Positions 1 to 8,872 are shown, counted from the first letter of the stretch. The stretch is DNA of 64,000 nucleotides from Pararhizobium gei (GCF_029223885.1 NZ_CP119409.1:1142001-1206000), one strand, 5' to 3'. Notes: generated by a model not told the origin, from the sequence alone. Program-made: numbers and translations.

Positions 1-816
1 ATGCCTTACCCGAACGCAGCCGACGTTGCCGAGTTGAAGAAGGACGAGAACCTGACGGTTCTGGAGCAGGAAGGCCTCAACGTTTCCTATCTCGCCTATA
101 ATACGCTCGTCGCACCCTTCGACAAGGCGGAAGTGCGCAAGGCGCTGAATATGGCCGTCAACAAGCAGGCGATCGTGGACGCTGTCTTCCAGGGCGCCGC
201 CACAGTTGCCAAGAACCCGATTCCGCCGACGATGTGGTCCTATAACGATGCCGTTGTCGACGACAAGTTCGATCCGGAAGCAGCAAAGAAGATGCTGGAA
301 GACGCCGGCGTCAAGGATCTCAAGATGAAGATCTGGGCCATGCCGGTGGCACGTCCCTATATGCTGAACGCGCGCCGTGCAGCCGAACTGATGCAGTCTG
401 ACCTCGCGGCAATCGGCGTCACCGTCGAAATTGTCTCCTATGAATGGGCCGAGTATCTGAAGCTGTCTTCCGCAAAGGACCGCGATGGTGCGGCCATCCT
501 TGGCTGGACCGGCGACAACGGCGATCCGGACAACTTCCTCGACACGCTGCTTGGTTGCGATGCCGTCGGTGGCAACAATCGCGCTCAGTGGTGCAACAAG
601 GAGTTCGACGACCTGATGACCAAGGCGAAGGCGACCGCCGACGTTGCAGAGCGCACCAAGCTTTATGAAGAAGCGCAGGTGATCTTCAAGAAGGAAGCGC
701 CCTGGAACACGCTGGACCATTCGCTCGTCTTCGTTCCGATGAGCAAGAAAGTCACCGGCTTTGTCATGGATCCGCTCGGTATTCACCGTTTTGACGGCGT
801 CGATATCGCGGAGTAA
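1..816 (+). CDS. dppA: Peptide ABC transporter substrate-binding protein, 3' part
   Basis: This is the C-terminal part of a family 5 (DppA/OppA-like) periplasmic solute-binding protein. The reading frame is open from base 1, so the signal peptide and N-terminal lobe lie outside the window. The visible 271 residues contain the typical segment where the chain returns to lobe I (FDKAEVRKALNMAVNK) and the late ligand-lobe motif GWTGDNGDPDNFLDTLL. It is followed by permease and ATPase genes of the same system, so it should deliver di- or oligopeptides (or a related substrate) to DppBC. Two cysteines near residues 186 and 200 could form the disulfide seen in DppA-type proteins. The family is clear; the exact substrate is not. 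Confidence 0.9.
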   Translation: MPYPNAADVAELKKDENLTVLEQEGLNVSYLAYNTLVAPFDKAEVRKALNMAVNKQAIVDAVFQGAATVAKNPIPPTMWSYNDAVVDDKFDPEAAKKMLEDAGVKDLKMKIWAMPVARPYMLNARRAAELMQSDLAAIGVTVEIVSYEWAEYLKLSSAKDRDGAAILGWTGDNGDPDNFLDTLLGCDAVGGNNRAQWCNKEFDDLMTKAKATADVAERTKLYEEAQVIFKKEAPWNTLDHSLVFVPMSKKVTGFVMDPLGIHRFDGVDIAE

Positions 817-854
817 CCTTCCATCATTGATGCCGCTCCGTTACGGCTAAGGTG

Positions 855-887
855 CCGGCGGTCCGAATTTTTCGGGCCGCCGGTTTT
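855..887 (+). terminator. Intercistronic hairpin after the binding protein gene
   Basis: A 10-base stem (CCGGCGGTCC with GGGCCGCCGG, one G-T pair) with a 9-base loop is followed by TTTT. It sits between the binding protein gene and the permease genes. Such a hairpin typically protects the abundant binding protein mRNA and lowers permease expression. Confidence 0.7.
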
Positions 888-907
888 CACAATTGGACTG
901 ACCGCCC

Positions 908-1912
908 ATGTTGCGCTTCTTTTTCGGACGTCTGGCCGTCCTCATCCCGACCTTTATCGGGGTTTCCATCATTGCTTTCTCATTCATCCGTCTGCTGCCG
1001 GGCGATCCGGTTATGCTGATGTCGGGAGAACGGGTTATGTCTCCTGAGCGCCATGCCCTGTTGATGACCGAACTCGGTCTCGACCGGCCGGTCTATGCGC
1101 AGTATTTTGATTATCTCGTCAATCTGCTGCAGGGCGATTTTGGTAGCTCGATCGTTACCAAGCGGGCCGTGCTTGACGATTTCCTGCAGTTGTTTCCGGC
1201 AACGCTCGAATTGTCCATCTGCGCCATTCTTCTCGCCGTATTTCTCGGCGTTCCTGCCGGCGTTCTCGCAGCGGTCAAGCGCGGAACCTGGCTCGACCAG
1301 ACACTGATGGGAACCGCGCTGATCGGCTATTCCATGCCGATTTTCTGGTGGGGCCTGCTGCTCGTGATCTTCTTTTCGGGCTATCTCGGCTGGACACCCG
1401 TCTCCGGCCGTATCTCGCTGATGTATTTCTTCCCGCAGGTGAGCGGTTTCATGCTGATCGACAGTCTGATTTCAGGGCAGGCGGGCGCCTTCAAGTCCGC
1501 CGTCACCTATCTGATCCTGCCGACCATCGTGCTGGCGACGATCCCGCTGGCGGTCATCGCCCGCCAGACCCGGTCTGCCATGCTGGAGGTGTTGGGCGAG
1601 GACTATGTTCGCACCGCCCGGTCCAAGGGTCTGTCTCCCTTCCGGGTCATCGGCGTGCATGCCCTGCGCAATGCGCTGATCCCTGTCGTCACCACCATCG
1701 GTCTCCAGGTCGGCGTACTCCTGGCAGGCGCGATCCTGACGGAAACCATTTTCTCATGGCCGGGTATCGGCAAGTGGATGGTCGATTCCGTGTTCAAACG
1801 CGATTATCAGGTCGTGCAAGGCGGACTGATGCTGATCGCCGCCGTCATCATGATCGTCAATCTCATCGTCGATGTGCTTTACGGGCTCATCAACCCCCGC
1901 ATCCGGCACTAG
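908..1912 (+). CDS. dppB: Peptide ABC transporter permease DppB
   Basis: Inner-membrane permease of the DppB/OppB family, 334 residues, the usual length. The N-terminal membrane segment (LAVLIPTFIGVSIIAFSFI) is followed by the LLPGDP motif conserved in the family, and the C-terminal half carries the cytoplasmic EAA loop around residues 225-275 (GVHALRNALIPVVTTIG) that docks the ATPases. The chain ends with LIVDVLYGLINPRIR, the standard DppB end. dppC starts nine bases downstream, so the two are cotranscribed and should form the heterodimeric channel. Confidence 0.95.
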   Translation: MLRFFFGRLAVLIPTFIGVSIIAFSFIRLLPGDPVMLMSGERVMSPERHALLMTELGLDRPVYAQYFDYLVNLLQGDFGSSIVTKRAVLDDFLQLFPATLELSICAILLAVFLGVPAGVLAAVKRGTWLDQTLMGTALIGYSMPIFWWGLLLVIFFSGYLGWTPVSGRISLMYFFPQVSGFMLIDSLISGQAGAFKSAVTYLILPTIVLATIPLAVIARQTRSAMLEVLGEDYVRTARSKGLSPFRVIGVHALRNALIPVVTTIGLQVGVLLAGAILTETIFSWPGIGKWMVDSVFKRDYQVVQGGLMLIAAVIMIVNLIVDVLYGLINPRIRH

Positions 1913-1921
1913 GAGGTTCCG

Positions 1922-2812
1922 ATGGCTGCTATCGAAGCCCAAACCACCCCGCCGACCGGACTTTCAGAGTTCTGGTTCTATTTTTCGCGCAACAAGGGCG
2001 CTGTCATCGGTCTGGTGATCTTCACGATCATCCTGGTGCTGGCAGTCTTTGCGCCGATCGTCTCGCCGCATAATCCGAGCATACAGTCCCGCGATGGTCT
2101 CCTCCTGCCCCCAGGGTGGATGGAGGGCGGCAAGTTCGCCTATTTTTTAGGTACTGACGCTGTCGGGCGCGATATCCTGTCCCGCCTGATTTATGGCGCG
2201 CGCTTTTCGCTGTTCATCGGCGTCGTCGTCGTCAGCATCTCGGTCCTGTCCGGTGTCATCATAGGCTTGGTGGCCGGTTATTTCCGCGGCCGCACCGACA
2301 CCATCATCATGCGTGTCATGGATATCATCCTGGCCTTTCCATCGCTGCTTCTCGCTCTCGTGCTGGTGGCGGTTCTCGGGCCGGGCTTGCTCAATGCGAT
2401 GATTGCGATTTCGCTCGTCAACCTGCCGCATTTCGTGCGCCTGACCCGCGCTGCGGTCATGACCGAGCGAAGCAAGGATTACGTTATTGCCTCCAGGGTC
2501 GCAGGCGCCGGTACCCTGCGCCTGATGTTTCTGACCATTCTGCCCAACTGCCTGGCGCCGCTGATCGTCCAGGCGACGCTAGCCTTCTCGGCCGCAATCC
2601 TCGATGCCGCAGCGCTCGGCTTTCTCGGCATGGGCGCCCAGCCGCCGACGCCGGAATGGGGCACGATGCTGGCTGAAGCGCGCGAATTCATCCAGCGCGC
2701 CTGGTGGGTCGTGACCTTCCCCGGCCTTGCCATTCTGATCACCGTTCTTGCCATCAACCTGATGGGCGACGGCCTGCGTGACGCGCTCGATCCCAAGCTG
2801 AAGAGGTCCTGA
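1922..2812 (+). CDS. dppC: Peptide ABC transporter permease DppC
   Basis: Second inner-membrane permease of the system, 296 residues. It has the short cytoplasmic N-terminus followed by a first membrane helix (GAVIGLVIFTIILVLAVFAP), the family motif LGTDAVGRDILSRLIYGAR near residue 78, and an EAA loop near residues 185-230. It ends with INLMGDGLRDALDPKLKRS, the normal DppC end. An AGGAGG ribosome site lies just before the start. It pairs with DppB and is driven by DppD and DppF. Confidence 0.95.
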   Translation: MAAIEAQTTPPTGLSEFWFYFSRNKGAVIGLVIFTIILVLAVFAPIVSPHNPSIQSRDGLLLPPGWMEGGKFAYFLGTDAVGRDILSRLIYGARFSLFIGVVVVSISVLSGVIIGLVAGYFRGRTDTIIMRVMDIILAFPSLLLALVLVAVLGPGLLNAMIAISLVNLPHFVRLTRAAVMTERSKDYVIASRVAGAGTLRLMFLTILPNCLAPLIVQATLAFSAAILDAAALGFLGMGAQPPTPEWGTMLAEAREFIQRAWWVVTFPGLAILITVLAINLMGDGLRDALDPKLKRS

Positions 2813-2937
2813 TGACTTTGATCGAAATGGAGAAGTTTTTGGTCGACGCAGCGCGCAGGTCGATCAAGGCGCTCGACCTATCACTCGGATCGGAAACGCC
2901 TCTTAATACCCCGGACGAGGGCCAGTCTGCCCCGTGA
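2812..2937 (+). CDS. Possible 41-residue protein overlapping dppC
   Basis: A short frame opens with ATGA overlapping the dppC stop and encodes MTLIEMEKFLVDAARRSIKA and another 21 residues. The AAGAGG just upstream inside dppC could serve as ribosome site. I recognise no family. The translational coupling is the only support, so it may be a chance frame. Confidence 0.3.
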   Translation: MTLIEMEKFLVDAARRSIKALDLSLGSETPLNTPDEGQSAP

Positions 2938-3039
2938 TCGGACGAGGATCTGCGATGGGTTACGGTTTACCCTTTATCATGGCGTTTGTCTCCGCAGCAT
3001 CGAAGTCACATCTATATATTCATTCGTGGTAGAAAACTC

Positions 3040-3894
3040 ATGTCACTCTTTGAAATAGAAAATCTCGTTGTCGAATTTCAGACGGCGTCCGGTCCCTTTC
3101 GCGCCGTCAATGGCGTCTCGCTAAAGGTGGATGCGGGCGAGGTCTTGGCGATCGTCGGCGAGTCCGGCTCCGGCAAGTCCGTATCCATGCTGGCTGCCAT
3201 GGGACTTCTGCCCTGGACCGCAAAGGTGACGGCCGACAGGCTGCAGTTCAACGGCATCGACCTGCTTGGCATGTCGTCATCCGACCGTCGCAAGATCGTC
3301 GGAAAGGACATTGCGATGATCTTCCAGGAGCCTATAGCCAGCCTCAATCCCTGTTTCACCGTCGGTTTCCAGATCGAAGAGGTGCTGCGCATCCATCTCG
3401 GGCTCGACAAGGCAGCGCGGCGGAAACGCGCGATCGAACTTTTTGATCTTGTTGGTATTCCAAACGCTGCCGAACGGCTTGGCCATTTTCCGCACCAGAT
3501 GTCGGGCGGCCAGTGCCAGCGTGTGATGATCGCGATTGCCCTGTCCTGCAACCCCAAGCTCCTGATTGCCGACGAACCAACCACCGCGCTTGACGTGACG
3601 ATCCAGAAGCAGATCCTCGATCTCCTGATGCGGCTGCAGGCGGAACAGGGCATGGGCATGATCATCATCACGCATAATATGGGCGTCGTCGCAGAAACGG
3701 CCGATCGCGTTATCGTCCAGTACAAAGGCCGCAAGATCGAGGAGGCTGATGTCCTGTCGCTGTTCGAGGCCCCGAAAAGCACCTATACGCGCGCTTTGCT
3801 CTCGGCCCTGCCGGACAATGCCACTGGCGACCGGCTTCCGACCATCGCCGAGTTCCTGACCGACGACCAGATTTTTGAAGGAGCAGCGCGATGA
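3040..3894 (+). CDS. dppD: Peptide ABC transporter ATPase DppD
   Basis: ATPase subunit that energises peptide uptake through DppBC at the inner face of the membrane. It has Walker A (GESGSGKS), the Q-loop segment IAMIFQEPIASLNPCF, the signature motif MSGGQCQRV, Walker B (LLIADEPTTALDVT) and the H-loop histidine (IITHNMG). It lacks the longer C-terminal cysteine-rich extension of some homologues, so it is on the short side at 284 residues. I chose the ATG at 3040 (MSLFEIENLVVEF) because homologues begin there; an upstream ATG at 2986 would add 18 unusual residues. Its stop overlaps the dppF start by ATGA. Confidence 0.93.
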   Translation: MSLFEIENLVVEFQTASGPFRAVNGVSLKVDAGEVLAIVGESGSGKSVSMLAAMGLLPWTAKVTADRLQFNGIDLLGMSSSDRRKIVGKDIAMIFQEPIASLNPCFTVGFQIEEVLRIHLGLDKAARRKRAIELFDLVGIPNAAERLGHFPHQMSGGQCQRVMIAIALSCNPKLLIADEPTTALDVTIQKQILDLLMRLQAEQGMGMIIITHNMGVVAETADRVIVQYKGRKIEEADVLSLFEAPKSTYTRALLSALPDNATGDRLPTIAEFLTDDQIFEGAAR

Positions 3895-4718
3895 CCCCTG
3901 TTCTCGAAGCCCGCAACCTGACCCGCGATTACCACATTCCGGGAGGCTTGATTAAAAAGGCGAGAACCGTTCACGCCGTCAAGAACGTCAGCTTCTCGGT
4001 GGAGCAGGGCAAGACGCTGGCCATCGTCGGCGAAAGCGGCTGCGGAAAATCGACGCTCGCCCGTATCGTCACCATGATCGATCCGGCAACCTCGGGCGAC
4101 ATGTTCATCGACGGTCAAAAGGTCGATATCGCCAAGGAGCGTCTGACGCCGGACATGCGCCGGAAGGTGCAGATCGTGTTCCAGAATCCCTATGGCACGC
4201 TCAATCCGCGCAAGAAAATTGGCGAGATCCTGACCGAACCGTTGATCATCAACACGAAGATGAAAGCCGACGAGCGCCGGGAAAAAGCGCTCGCCATGCT
4301 GAAGAAGGTTGGCCTTGAGGAGAAGCACTACGGCCGGTATCCCCATATGTTCTCAGGCGGCCAGCGCCAGCGCGTGGCCATTGCCCGCGCCCTCATGCTC
4401 AATCCGCGGCTTCTGGTGCTGGACGAGCCGGTATCCGCGCTCGATCTCTCGGTGCAGGCGCAGGTTCTTAATCTGCTCGCCGATCTCCAGGACGAGTTTC
4501 AGTTGACCTATGTCTTCATCAGTCATGATCTTTCGGTCGTGCGTTACATCGCCGATGACGTTATGGTGATGTATTACGGCGAGGCGGTGGAATATGGCAG
4601 CCGCGAGCGGGTCTTTAGCGATCCCCAGCACAATTATACGCGCACACTTTTTGCAGCGACCCCGCGTGCCGATGTCGACAGCATCAAGGCAAGGCTCGCC
4701 AGAAAAAACGCTGCCTGA
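3891..4718 (+). CDS. dppF: Peptide ABC transporter ATPase DppF
   Basis: Second ATPase of the peptide transporter, 275 residues. Visible motifs are Walker A (GESGCGKS), the Q-loop segment QIVFQNPYGTLNPRK, signature FSGGQRQRVAIARAL, Walker B (LLVLDEPVSALDLS) and the H-loop (VFISHDLSVVRYI). The C-terminal part (YGEAVEYGSRERVFSDPQHNYT) is the oligopeptide-transporter extension. The start overlaps the dppD stop by four bases, indicating coupled translation and a DppD-DppF heterodimer. Confidence 0.95.
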   Translation: MTPVLEARNLTRDYHIPGGLIKKARTVHAVKNVSFSVEQGKTLAIVGESGCGKSTLARIVTMIDPATSGDMFIDGQKVDIAKERLTPDMRRKVQIVFQNPYGTLNPRKKIGEILTEPLIINTKMKADERREKALAMLKKVGLEEKHYGRYPHMFSGGQRQRVAIARALMLNPRLLVLDEPVSALDLSVQAQVLNLLADLQDEFQLTYVFISHDLSVVRYIADDVMVMYYGEAVEYGSRERVFSDPQHNYTRTLFAATPRADVDSIKARLARKNAA

Positions 4719-4829
4719 TACAGGCCGGCACTTCCTCGGCTCGGTGGTTTCGCTCGCAGGAAATCTGCGCTAGACACCGTGCCGTCACCTATCACGACGC
4801 GGCCTGCCGCAAACCATGAGGATTTCAAA

Positions 4830-5174
4830 ATGGACATCACACGCTTCGAAACTGGCCCGCGCATGAGCCAAGCGACCGTACACAACGGTACGGTCTATCT
4901 GGCCGGCCAAGTCGGCAAAGCCGGCGACGATGTGGCGACCCAGACCGGTCAGGCGCTCGCCGAGGTCGATCGTCTTCTGGCTTTGGCAGGTACGGACAAA
5001 AGCCGGATCCTTTCGACAACGATCTGGCTTGCCGACATGGTCGACTTCCCGAAGATGAACGCTGTTTGGGACAAATGGGTGCCACAGGGGAACACGCCCG
5101 CGCGCGCGACCGGCGAAGCCAAGCTTGCAACACCCGATTATCTCGTGGAAGTTATCGTCGTCGCAGCGCTCTGA
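4830..5174 (+). CDS. ridA: RidA family enamine/imine deaminase
   Basis: A 114-residue protein of the RidA/YjgF/Rid family, cytosolic enzymes that hydrolyse reactive enamine and imine intermediates released by PLP enzymes. It starts MDITRFETGPRMSQATVHNG and contains the family segment VYLAGQVG. The C-terminal ARATGEAKLATPDYLVEV includes the arginine (R of PARATGEA) that in RidA binds the substrate carboxylate. GAGG lies about ten bases before the ATG at 4830. It follows the dpp genes by about 110 bases and may have its own promoter. Which Rid subgroup it belongs to cannot be told by eye. Confidence 0.88.
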   Translation: MDITRFETGPRMSQATVHNGTVYLAGQVGKAGDDVATQTGQALAEVDRLLALAGTDKSRILSTTIWLADMVDFPKMNAVWDKWVPQGNTPARATGEAKLATPDYLVEVIVVAAL

Positions 5175-5211
5175 GCAGCTGCCTCTTATCTGGCATTTCC
5201 TACAAATCATG

Positions 5212-5234
5212 CCGCCGTCTTCAGGAGACGGCGG
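5212..5234. terminator. Hairpin between convergent genes
   Basis: Perfect 9-base stem CCGCCGTCT/AGACGGCGG with a 5-base loop between the convergent ridA and DUF995-like genes. It probably ends transcription from one or both sides, although the T-run is short. Confidence 0.6.
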
Positions 5235-5245
5235 TCCGTTTCACA

Positions 5246-5632
5246 TCAGTCGCCTATGCGCGCTGTGCCGGTTTCGCCGTTGTCGCGCACCCATTTGACC
5301 TTGGACGGCCCCGTCGCCGTGAGGTCGAAGCACATTTTCGCGCCATCATACCAGGTCTGGAACTGCTGGCAGAGCTTGTCGGATTGGATCCACCAGCGGC
5401 CCTTGTCAGCCGGTTTAATGAATTTCCCCAGCCCCAGCGCCTTGCCATTTCCATCGACCTCGCCCGACGACCGATAATTCAGCGGAAACTCGCCTCCCAT
5501 CGGCGCAGCAAGATAGATGGTTTTCCCAACGATGCGTTCCCGAATATCCGCTTCTTTCAACGGACCGGCGTCGGCAGCCATAGCACCTGTCGAAACTGCG
5601 GCCCCCAGGCAAACAAGTAGCAGTGTTTTCAT
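5246..5632 (-). CDS. Exported DUF995-like protein
   Basis: A 128-residue protein with a clear signal peptide (MKTLLLVCLGAAVSTGAMAA, cleavage likely after AMA). The mature part has the pattern of DUF995-type periplasmic proteins: an early segment on a 'glycan/structure' motif (GKTIYLAAPMGGEFPLNYRSSGEVDGNG), a WW pair (KGRWWIQSDKLCQQFQTW) and two cysteines (near residues 88 and 100) spaced for a disulfide. The function of this family is unknown. It is transcribed toward ridA and stands alone. Confidence 0.75.
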   Translation of the reverse strand: MKTLLLVCLGAAVSTGAMAADAGPLKEADIRERIVGKTIYLAAPMGGEFPLNYRSSGEVDGNGKALGLGKFIKPADKGRWWIQSDKLCQQFQTWYDGAKMCFDLTATGPSKVKWVRDNGETGTARIGD

Positions 5633-5697
5633 GACGGTCTCCGTGCCCTGTTGTGATGTTATCTATATTTCCGTTGCCGTTTATTCAGCGGCATAAA

Positions 5698-5722
5698 GGA
5701 ACAAGTCATGTACTTCCGCGTT
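5698..5722 (+). promoter_or_regulatory. EcfG-type (general stress sigma factor) promoter
   Basis: GGAAC at 5698-5702, 16 bases, then CGTT at 5719-5722. This matches the alphaproteobacterial EcfG promoter consensus. It lies 46 bases before the small membrane protein gene at 5768. Confidence 0.7.
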
Positions 5723-5767
5723 CACAGACGATTACTTTCAAATCCTGTAAAAACGAAGGAGCGCACC

Positions 5768-5938
5768 ATGCTGTACTGGTTGCCTAGGGTAAGCCTTTTC
5801 CTGCTCGCCATCCTCGCTCTTGGCCTTGGGTTTTTCCCGGCAACATCCGAGGACGTTGCCAACACGCTGATTGTCGTCATTCTGGGTCTCGGTCTGTTTT
5901 CGTTGACGTTGCATGTCTTTCCTCCAGAACGGTACTAA
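5768..5938 (+). CDS. Small two-helix membrane protein, stress promoter
   Basis: A 56-residue protein with two hydrophobic segments (residues about 5-24 and 32-51) and a short polar end FPPERY. The start at 5768 is chosen for the AAGGAG eight bases before it; an upstream ATG at 5708 overlaps the promoter. I do not recognise a named family. The GGAAC-N16-CGTT promoter upstream places it in the general stress regulon. Confidence 0.7.
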   Translation: MLYWLPRVSLFLLAILALGLGFFPATSEDVANTLIVVILGLGLFSLTLHVFPPERY

Positions 5939-6104
5939 GCGTCATAAAGTTTCTTCAAACGAAGGATTTTAGACGCTTCAAAACATGAAGAACCACTCGG
6001 CAGACTGTAACCGGCTACTGTTGGCCTGCCCTTTGTGACCAAGGGCTGGCGAAGAATTTAGAAACACGATATCGCCGGTCTTCGGGGACAGTGGAGTGGA
6101 CAAT

Positions 6105-7241
6105 ATGAGTGCTGCCTTGCCGGGACGAGAGCTTTTCAAGCGACAACAACGGCTGCGACAAGCTGAACTTGAAGCAAAAGCAGCGGAGGCGGCAATACCG
6201 GAGACGGCACAGAAAACCGGGCTCGACCTCGTCGTTGCATGGAGCGTTGTCGGAACCTTCATAATTTTTGCGGCGACAGTCATCTATATGATGGAGTCGA
6301 TCTTGATGCCGATCACTCTGGCCATCGTTGTCGGCATGGTCCTGGGCCTTGCTGCCGACCGTCTGGCCGGCTTCGGTGTGCCACCCGTATTGGGCGGACT
6401 CCTGCTGGCGTTGATTTTCGTCGTCGGGCTATTTTTCCTGATCAATTTTTTGATTGAACCGCTGACCACCCTTGCCGGGCAAGCTCCAGCCCTGGTTGAA
6501 GGTGCCATCGAACGGGTCCTCCCCTATCTCCAAAGGTTCGAATGGGCGCGAACGGCGATTGCGGGTGCCGACGAGAAGGCGATTGCGGACGTGGCCATCC
6601 AGAATGCGGGTGCCATGCTCGGTCTTCTCGCGGCAGGGGTCACGCCGGCCTTCGTTCAGTCTCTGATCTTTCTCGCGGCGCTTAGTCTCTTCCTGATCGG
6701 ACGCTCTCATTTGCGCAAGACCATCATCCTTGCGTTTGCGACACGCGACCGCCGGCTTGCAGCCATCCGGATCATGAATGCCACAGAAAATGCGATCGGT
6801 TTCTACTTCTCGACAGCAAGCGTGATTTACGTCGTGCTCGGCGCGATAACCGCAACGATCGCTTTCGCCGGCGGTTTGACCATGGCGCCGCTCTGGGGCG
6901 TTTTTGCCTTTGTATCCAGCTTCATTCCTTATCTCGGCGTGACGGCAATGACGCTTGCATTGGCCATTGCAGGCCTGATGACGCACGATAGCGTCCTTTT
7001 GGCTCTTGCGCCTGCAATAGGCTTCTTTTTGCTGCATCTGGTCATGGAAAACCTGGTGACGCCGGCCATCCTCGGACGCCGGCTGGAAATCAATCCGTTC
7101 CTGATTTTCGTCGCGATCATCTTCTGGACATGGATGTGGGGCGCAGTCGGCGCCATGCTGGCGCTGCCCCTATCCTTGATCGCCATGACCATTTTCAACG
7201 AGGTGCGGACTCAACCGGTCGAACGCCAGTTGCCGGGGTGA
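6105..7241 (+). CDS. AI-2E family transporter (PerM/TqsA-like)
   Basis: A 378-residue inner-membrane protein of the AI-2E transporter family (UPF0118). It has a polar N-terminal tail of about 50 residues, paired helices near residues 55-110, a central amphipathic domain and four to five C-terminal helices with the family pattern GVFAFVSSFIPYLG and NLVTPAILGRRLEINPFLIF. Family members export or exchange small solutes or ions; the link to autoinducer-2 holds only for some. I chose ATG 6105 over GTG 6096. It follows the small stress protein by 166 bases. Confidence 0.88.
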   Translation: MSAALPGRELFKRQQRLRQAELEAKAAEAAIPETAQKTGLDLVVAWSVVGTFIIFAATVIYMMESILMPITLAIVVGMVLGLAADRLAGFGVPPVLGGLLLALIFVVGLFFLINFLIEPLTTLAGQAPALVEGAIERVLPYLQRFEWARTAIAGADEKAIADVAIQNAGAMLGLLAAGVTPAFVQSLIFLAALSLFLIGRSHLRKTIILAFATRDRRLAAIRIMNATENAIGFYFSTASVIYVVLGAITATIAFAGGLTMAPLWGVFAFVSSFIPYLGVTAMTLALAIAGLMTHDSVLLALAPAIGFFLLHLVMENLVTPAILGRRLEINPFLIFVAIIFWTWMWGAVGAMLALPLSLIAMTIFNEVRTQPVERQLPG

Positions 7242-7282
7242 TGTCTGCACCCCCTTGCTCTAAAAACAGTTGTGTGGCCTGC

Positions 7283-8074
7283 TCAGTTCGAGCGGCCCTT
7301 CTCGTCGAAGAATAGCGCCTGGCTGATGAGCGCCTTCACCATGTCCGGATTGAACGGCTTCGTCACCAGAAATGCCGGCTCGGGCTTGGTGCCGGTCAGC
7401 AATCGCTCAGGGAAGGCTGTAATGAAGATGACCGGGAGGGTGTTATTGCGAAGGATATCGTTAACGGCGTCGATGCCGGAGCTACCGTCAGCCAGCTGAA
7501 TATCGGCCAGAATCATTTTTGGCGATGTTTTTTCGAAAAGCGCCATGGCTTCGCTATGCGTACGCGCAATACCGGATACTTTGTGACCGAGGCTCGTCAC
7601 CATGTCCTCGATATCCATGGCAATCAGCGGTTCGTCCTCGATGATCAGCACTTCGGTCGCCACCTGCCGCGAAATATCATCTGAGGCCTCGCGAAGGAGC
7701 GCCACCGCCCTTTCGGCCGGGACATCCAGTATCTCTGCCGCTTCATCCGGTGAAAAACCCTCGACGGACACAAGCAGGAAAGCCTTGCGAGCAGCTGCCG
7801 GCAGGTTGGAAAGATTCGCCGAGGCGCGCTGTTCCCAACTGAACGGCGAAGCACTTTCCGGTAAGTTTATGCTTACGGTGTCGAACAGCGAGCAGAACAG
7901 TTTGAACAGGTTGACCCTGTCATTCGTGCCTTTTGGAAAAAGTGTGATGTCAGCGATGAGCGCTTCCAGGACTGCCGCCACATAAGCGTCTCCGGATGCC
8001 TGCGATCCGGTAACGGCACGTGAGAACCGGCGCAGATACGGAAGATGGGCTGCAATCCGCATGGAAAGTGACAT
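7283..8074 (-). CDS. phyR: General stress response regulator PhyR
   Basis: Anti-anti-sigma response regulator of 263 residues. Residues 1-140 form the sigma-like output domain, with region 2-like and region 4-like helices (LPAAARKAFLLVSVEGFSPDEAAEIL). Residues 141-260 form a receiver with the acidic pocket E146/D147, the phosphoacceptor D191, the T in FITAFP and the lysine in VTKPF. When phosphorylated, PhyR binds NepR and so frees the EcfG sigma factor. nepR is divergent and starts 231 bases away. This arrangement is standard in Rhizobiales. Confidence 0.95.
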   Translation of the reverse strand: MSLSMRIAAHLPYLRRFSRAVTGSQASGDAYVAAVLEALIADITLFPKGTNDRVNLFKLFCSLFDTVSINLPESASPFSWEQRASANLSNLPAAARKAFLLVSVEGFSPDEAAEILDVPAERAVALLREASDDISRQVATEVLIIEDEPLIAMDIEDMVTSLGHKVSGIARTHSEAMALFEKTSPKMILADIQLADGSSGIDAVNDILRNNTLPVIFITAFPERLLTGTKPEPAFLVTKPFNPDMVKALISQALFFDEKGRSN

Positions 8075-8305
8075 TCGCGACTTCCTTCAGTATGATAGTT
8101 TCAGAATTGAACTCGACGCTACTAGCGAGTCTGACAAGGCGTTGGTTTGAACATGTTTTATGGTTTATGGGAAGTTTTGAAGCGGAATGATCTCGCCAGA
8201 GTCTGAAAAAATGTCTGCAATTTGGAAAATGACAATGAGTCGGGCGTATCAAATTGGAATACGCAATGCGACAATTCCCGCACAGGGCAGGAGTGCAACT
8301 CGGCG

Positions 8306-8497
8306 ATGAGCGATACCCCCAGAGACCGGCGATCTGCCCGGACGGCAGTCGGAACTGAAGGCGGCATGATGGACGCGAATAACCAGATTGCTTTGAAGTT
8401 GAGAGCGCTTTACAGGGAGGTTGAGCAAGAGCCTATCCCGGATATATTTCTTGATCTTCTCGCCAAGCTGGACAAAGCCGAACAGAAATTCGACTGA
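8306..8497 (+). CDS. nepR: Anti-sigma factor NepR
   Basis: A 63-residue NepR-family anti-sigma factor. The core ALKLRALYREVEQEPIPDIF plus LDLLAKLD is the family signature, two helices that grip EcfG regions 2 and 4. I chose ATG 8306 (MSDTPRDRR); an alternative start at 8366 (MMDANNQ) would keep the core. It is normally followed directly by ecfG. Here a strong terminator follows and no sigma gene is in sight, so EcfG must be encoded elsewhere. Confidence 0.88.
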   Translation: MSDTPRDRRSARTAVGTEGGMMDANNQIALKLRALYREVEQEPIPDIFLDLLAKLDKAEQKFD

Positions 8498-8531
8498 AGC
8501 TCACTCACCTGAGAATCCAAAGACGGGAAAC

Positions 8532-8558
8532 AAAAAAACGGGCCGCAGCCCGTTTTTT
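8532..8558. terminator. Bidirectional rho-independent terminator
   Basis: AAAAAACGGGC and GCCCGTTTTTT form an 11-base stem with a 5-base loop. The A-run and T-run on either side let it end nepR on the plus strand and the glycine-zipper gene on the minus strand. Confidence 0.9.
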
Positions 8559-8579
8559 ATTGTCGTATCGGTGGCTTGA

Positions 8580-8828
8580 TCAGCACGCTGCCGTGTAGCG
8601 ACGACCATACCGGTCGCGGTAGATGCAGCGGCCCGGCTCGTTGGCATTACCGATCAGCGCGCCGGCGACACCACCGACTGCAGCGCCGACTGCAGCGCCA
8701 CGCACATTGCCTGTTGCCACACCGCCGATAATCGCGCCGGACGCAGCGCCTATGCCGGCGCCTTTTTCAGTCTGCGTGCAAGCTGCAAGCGGAAGAATGA
8801 GTGCAGTTACGAGAAGAATCTTTTTCAT
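8580..8828 (-). CDS. Glycine-zipper outer-membrane lipoprotein
   Basis: An 82-residue lipoprotein. The signal peptide ends in the lipobox LAAC (MKKILLVTALILPLAAC), and the mature part is a run of glycine-zipper repeats (GIGAASGAIIGGVATGNVRG and following). A short C-terminal tail carries two cysteines (CIYRDRYGRRYTAAC). Small proteins of this kind in rhizobia are abundant outer-membrane or periplasmic components, often stress-induced. No enzymatic role is expected. Confidence 0.85.
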   Translation of the reverse strand: MKKILLVTALILPLAACTQTEKGAGIGAASGAIIGGVATGNVRGAAVGAAVGGVAGALIGNANEPGRCIYRDRYGRRYTAAC

Positions 8829-8872
8829 GGTGGCTTCCTACCTATGGAGCGATGAACATCTGTTTCGACCGG

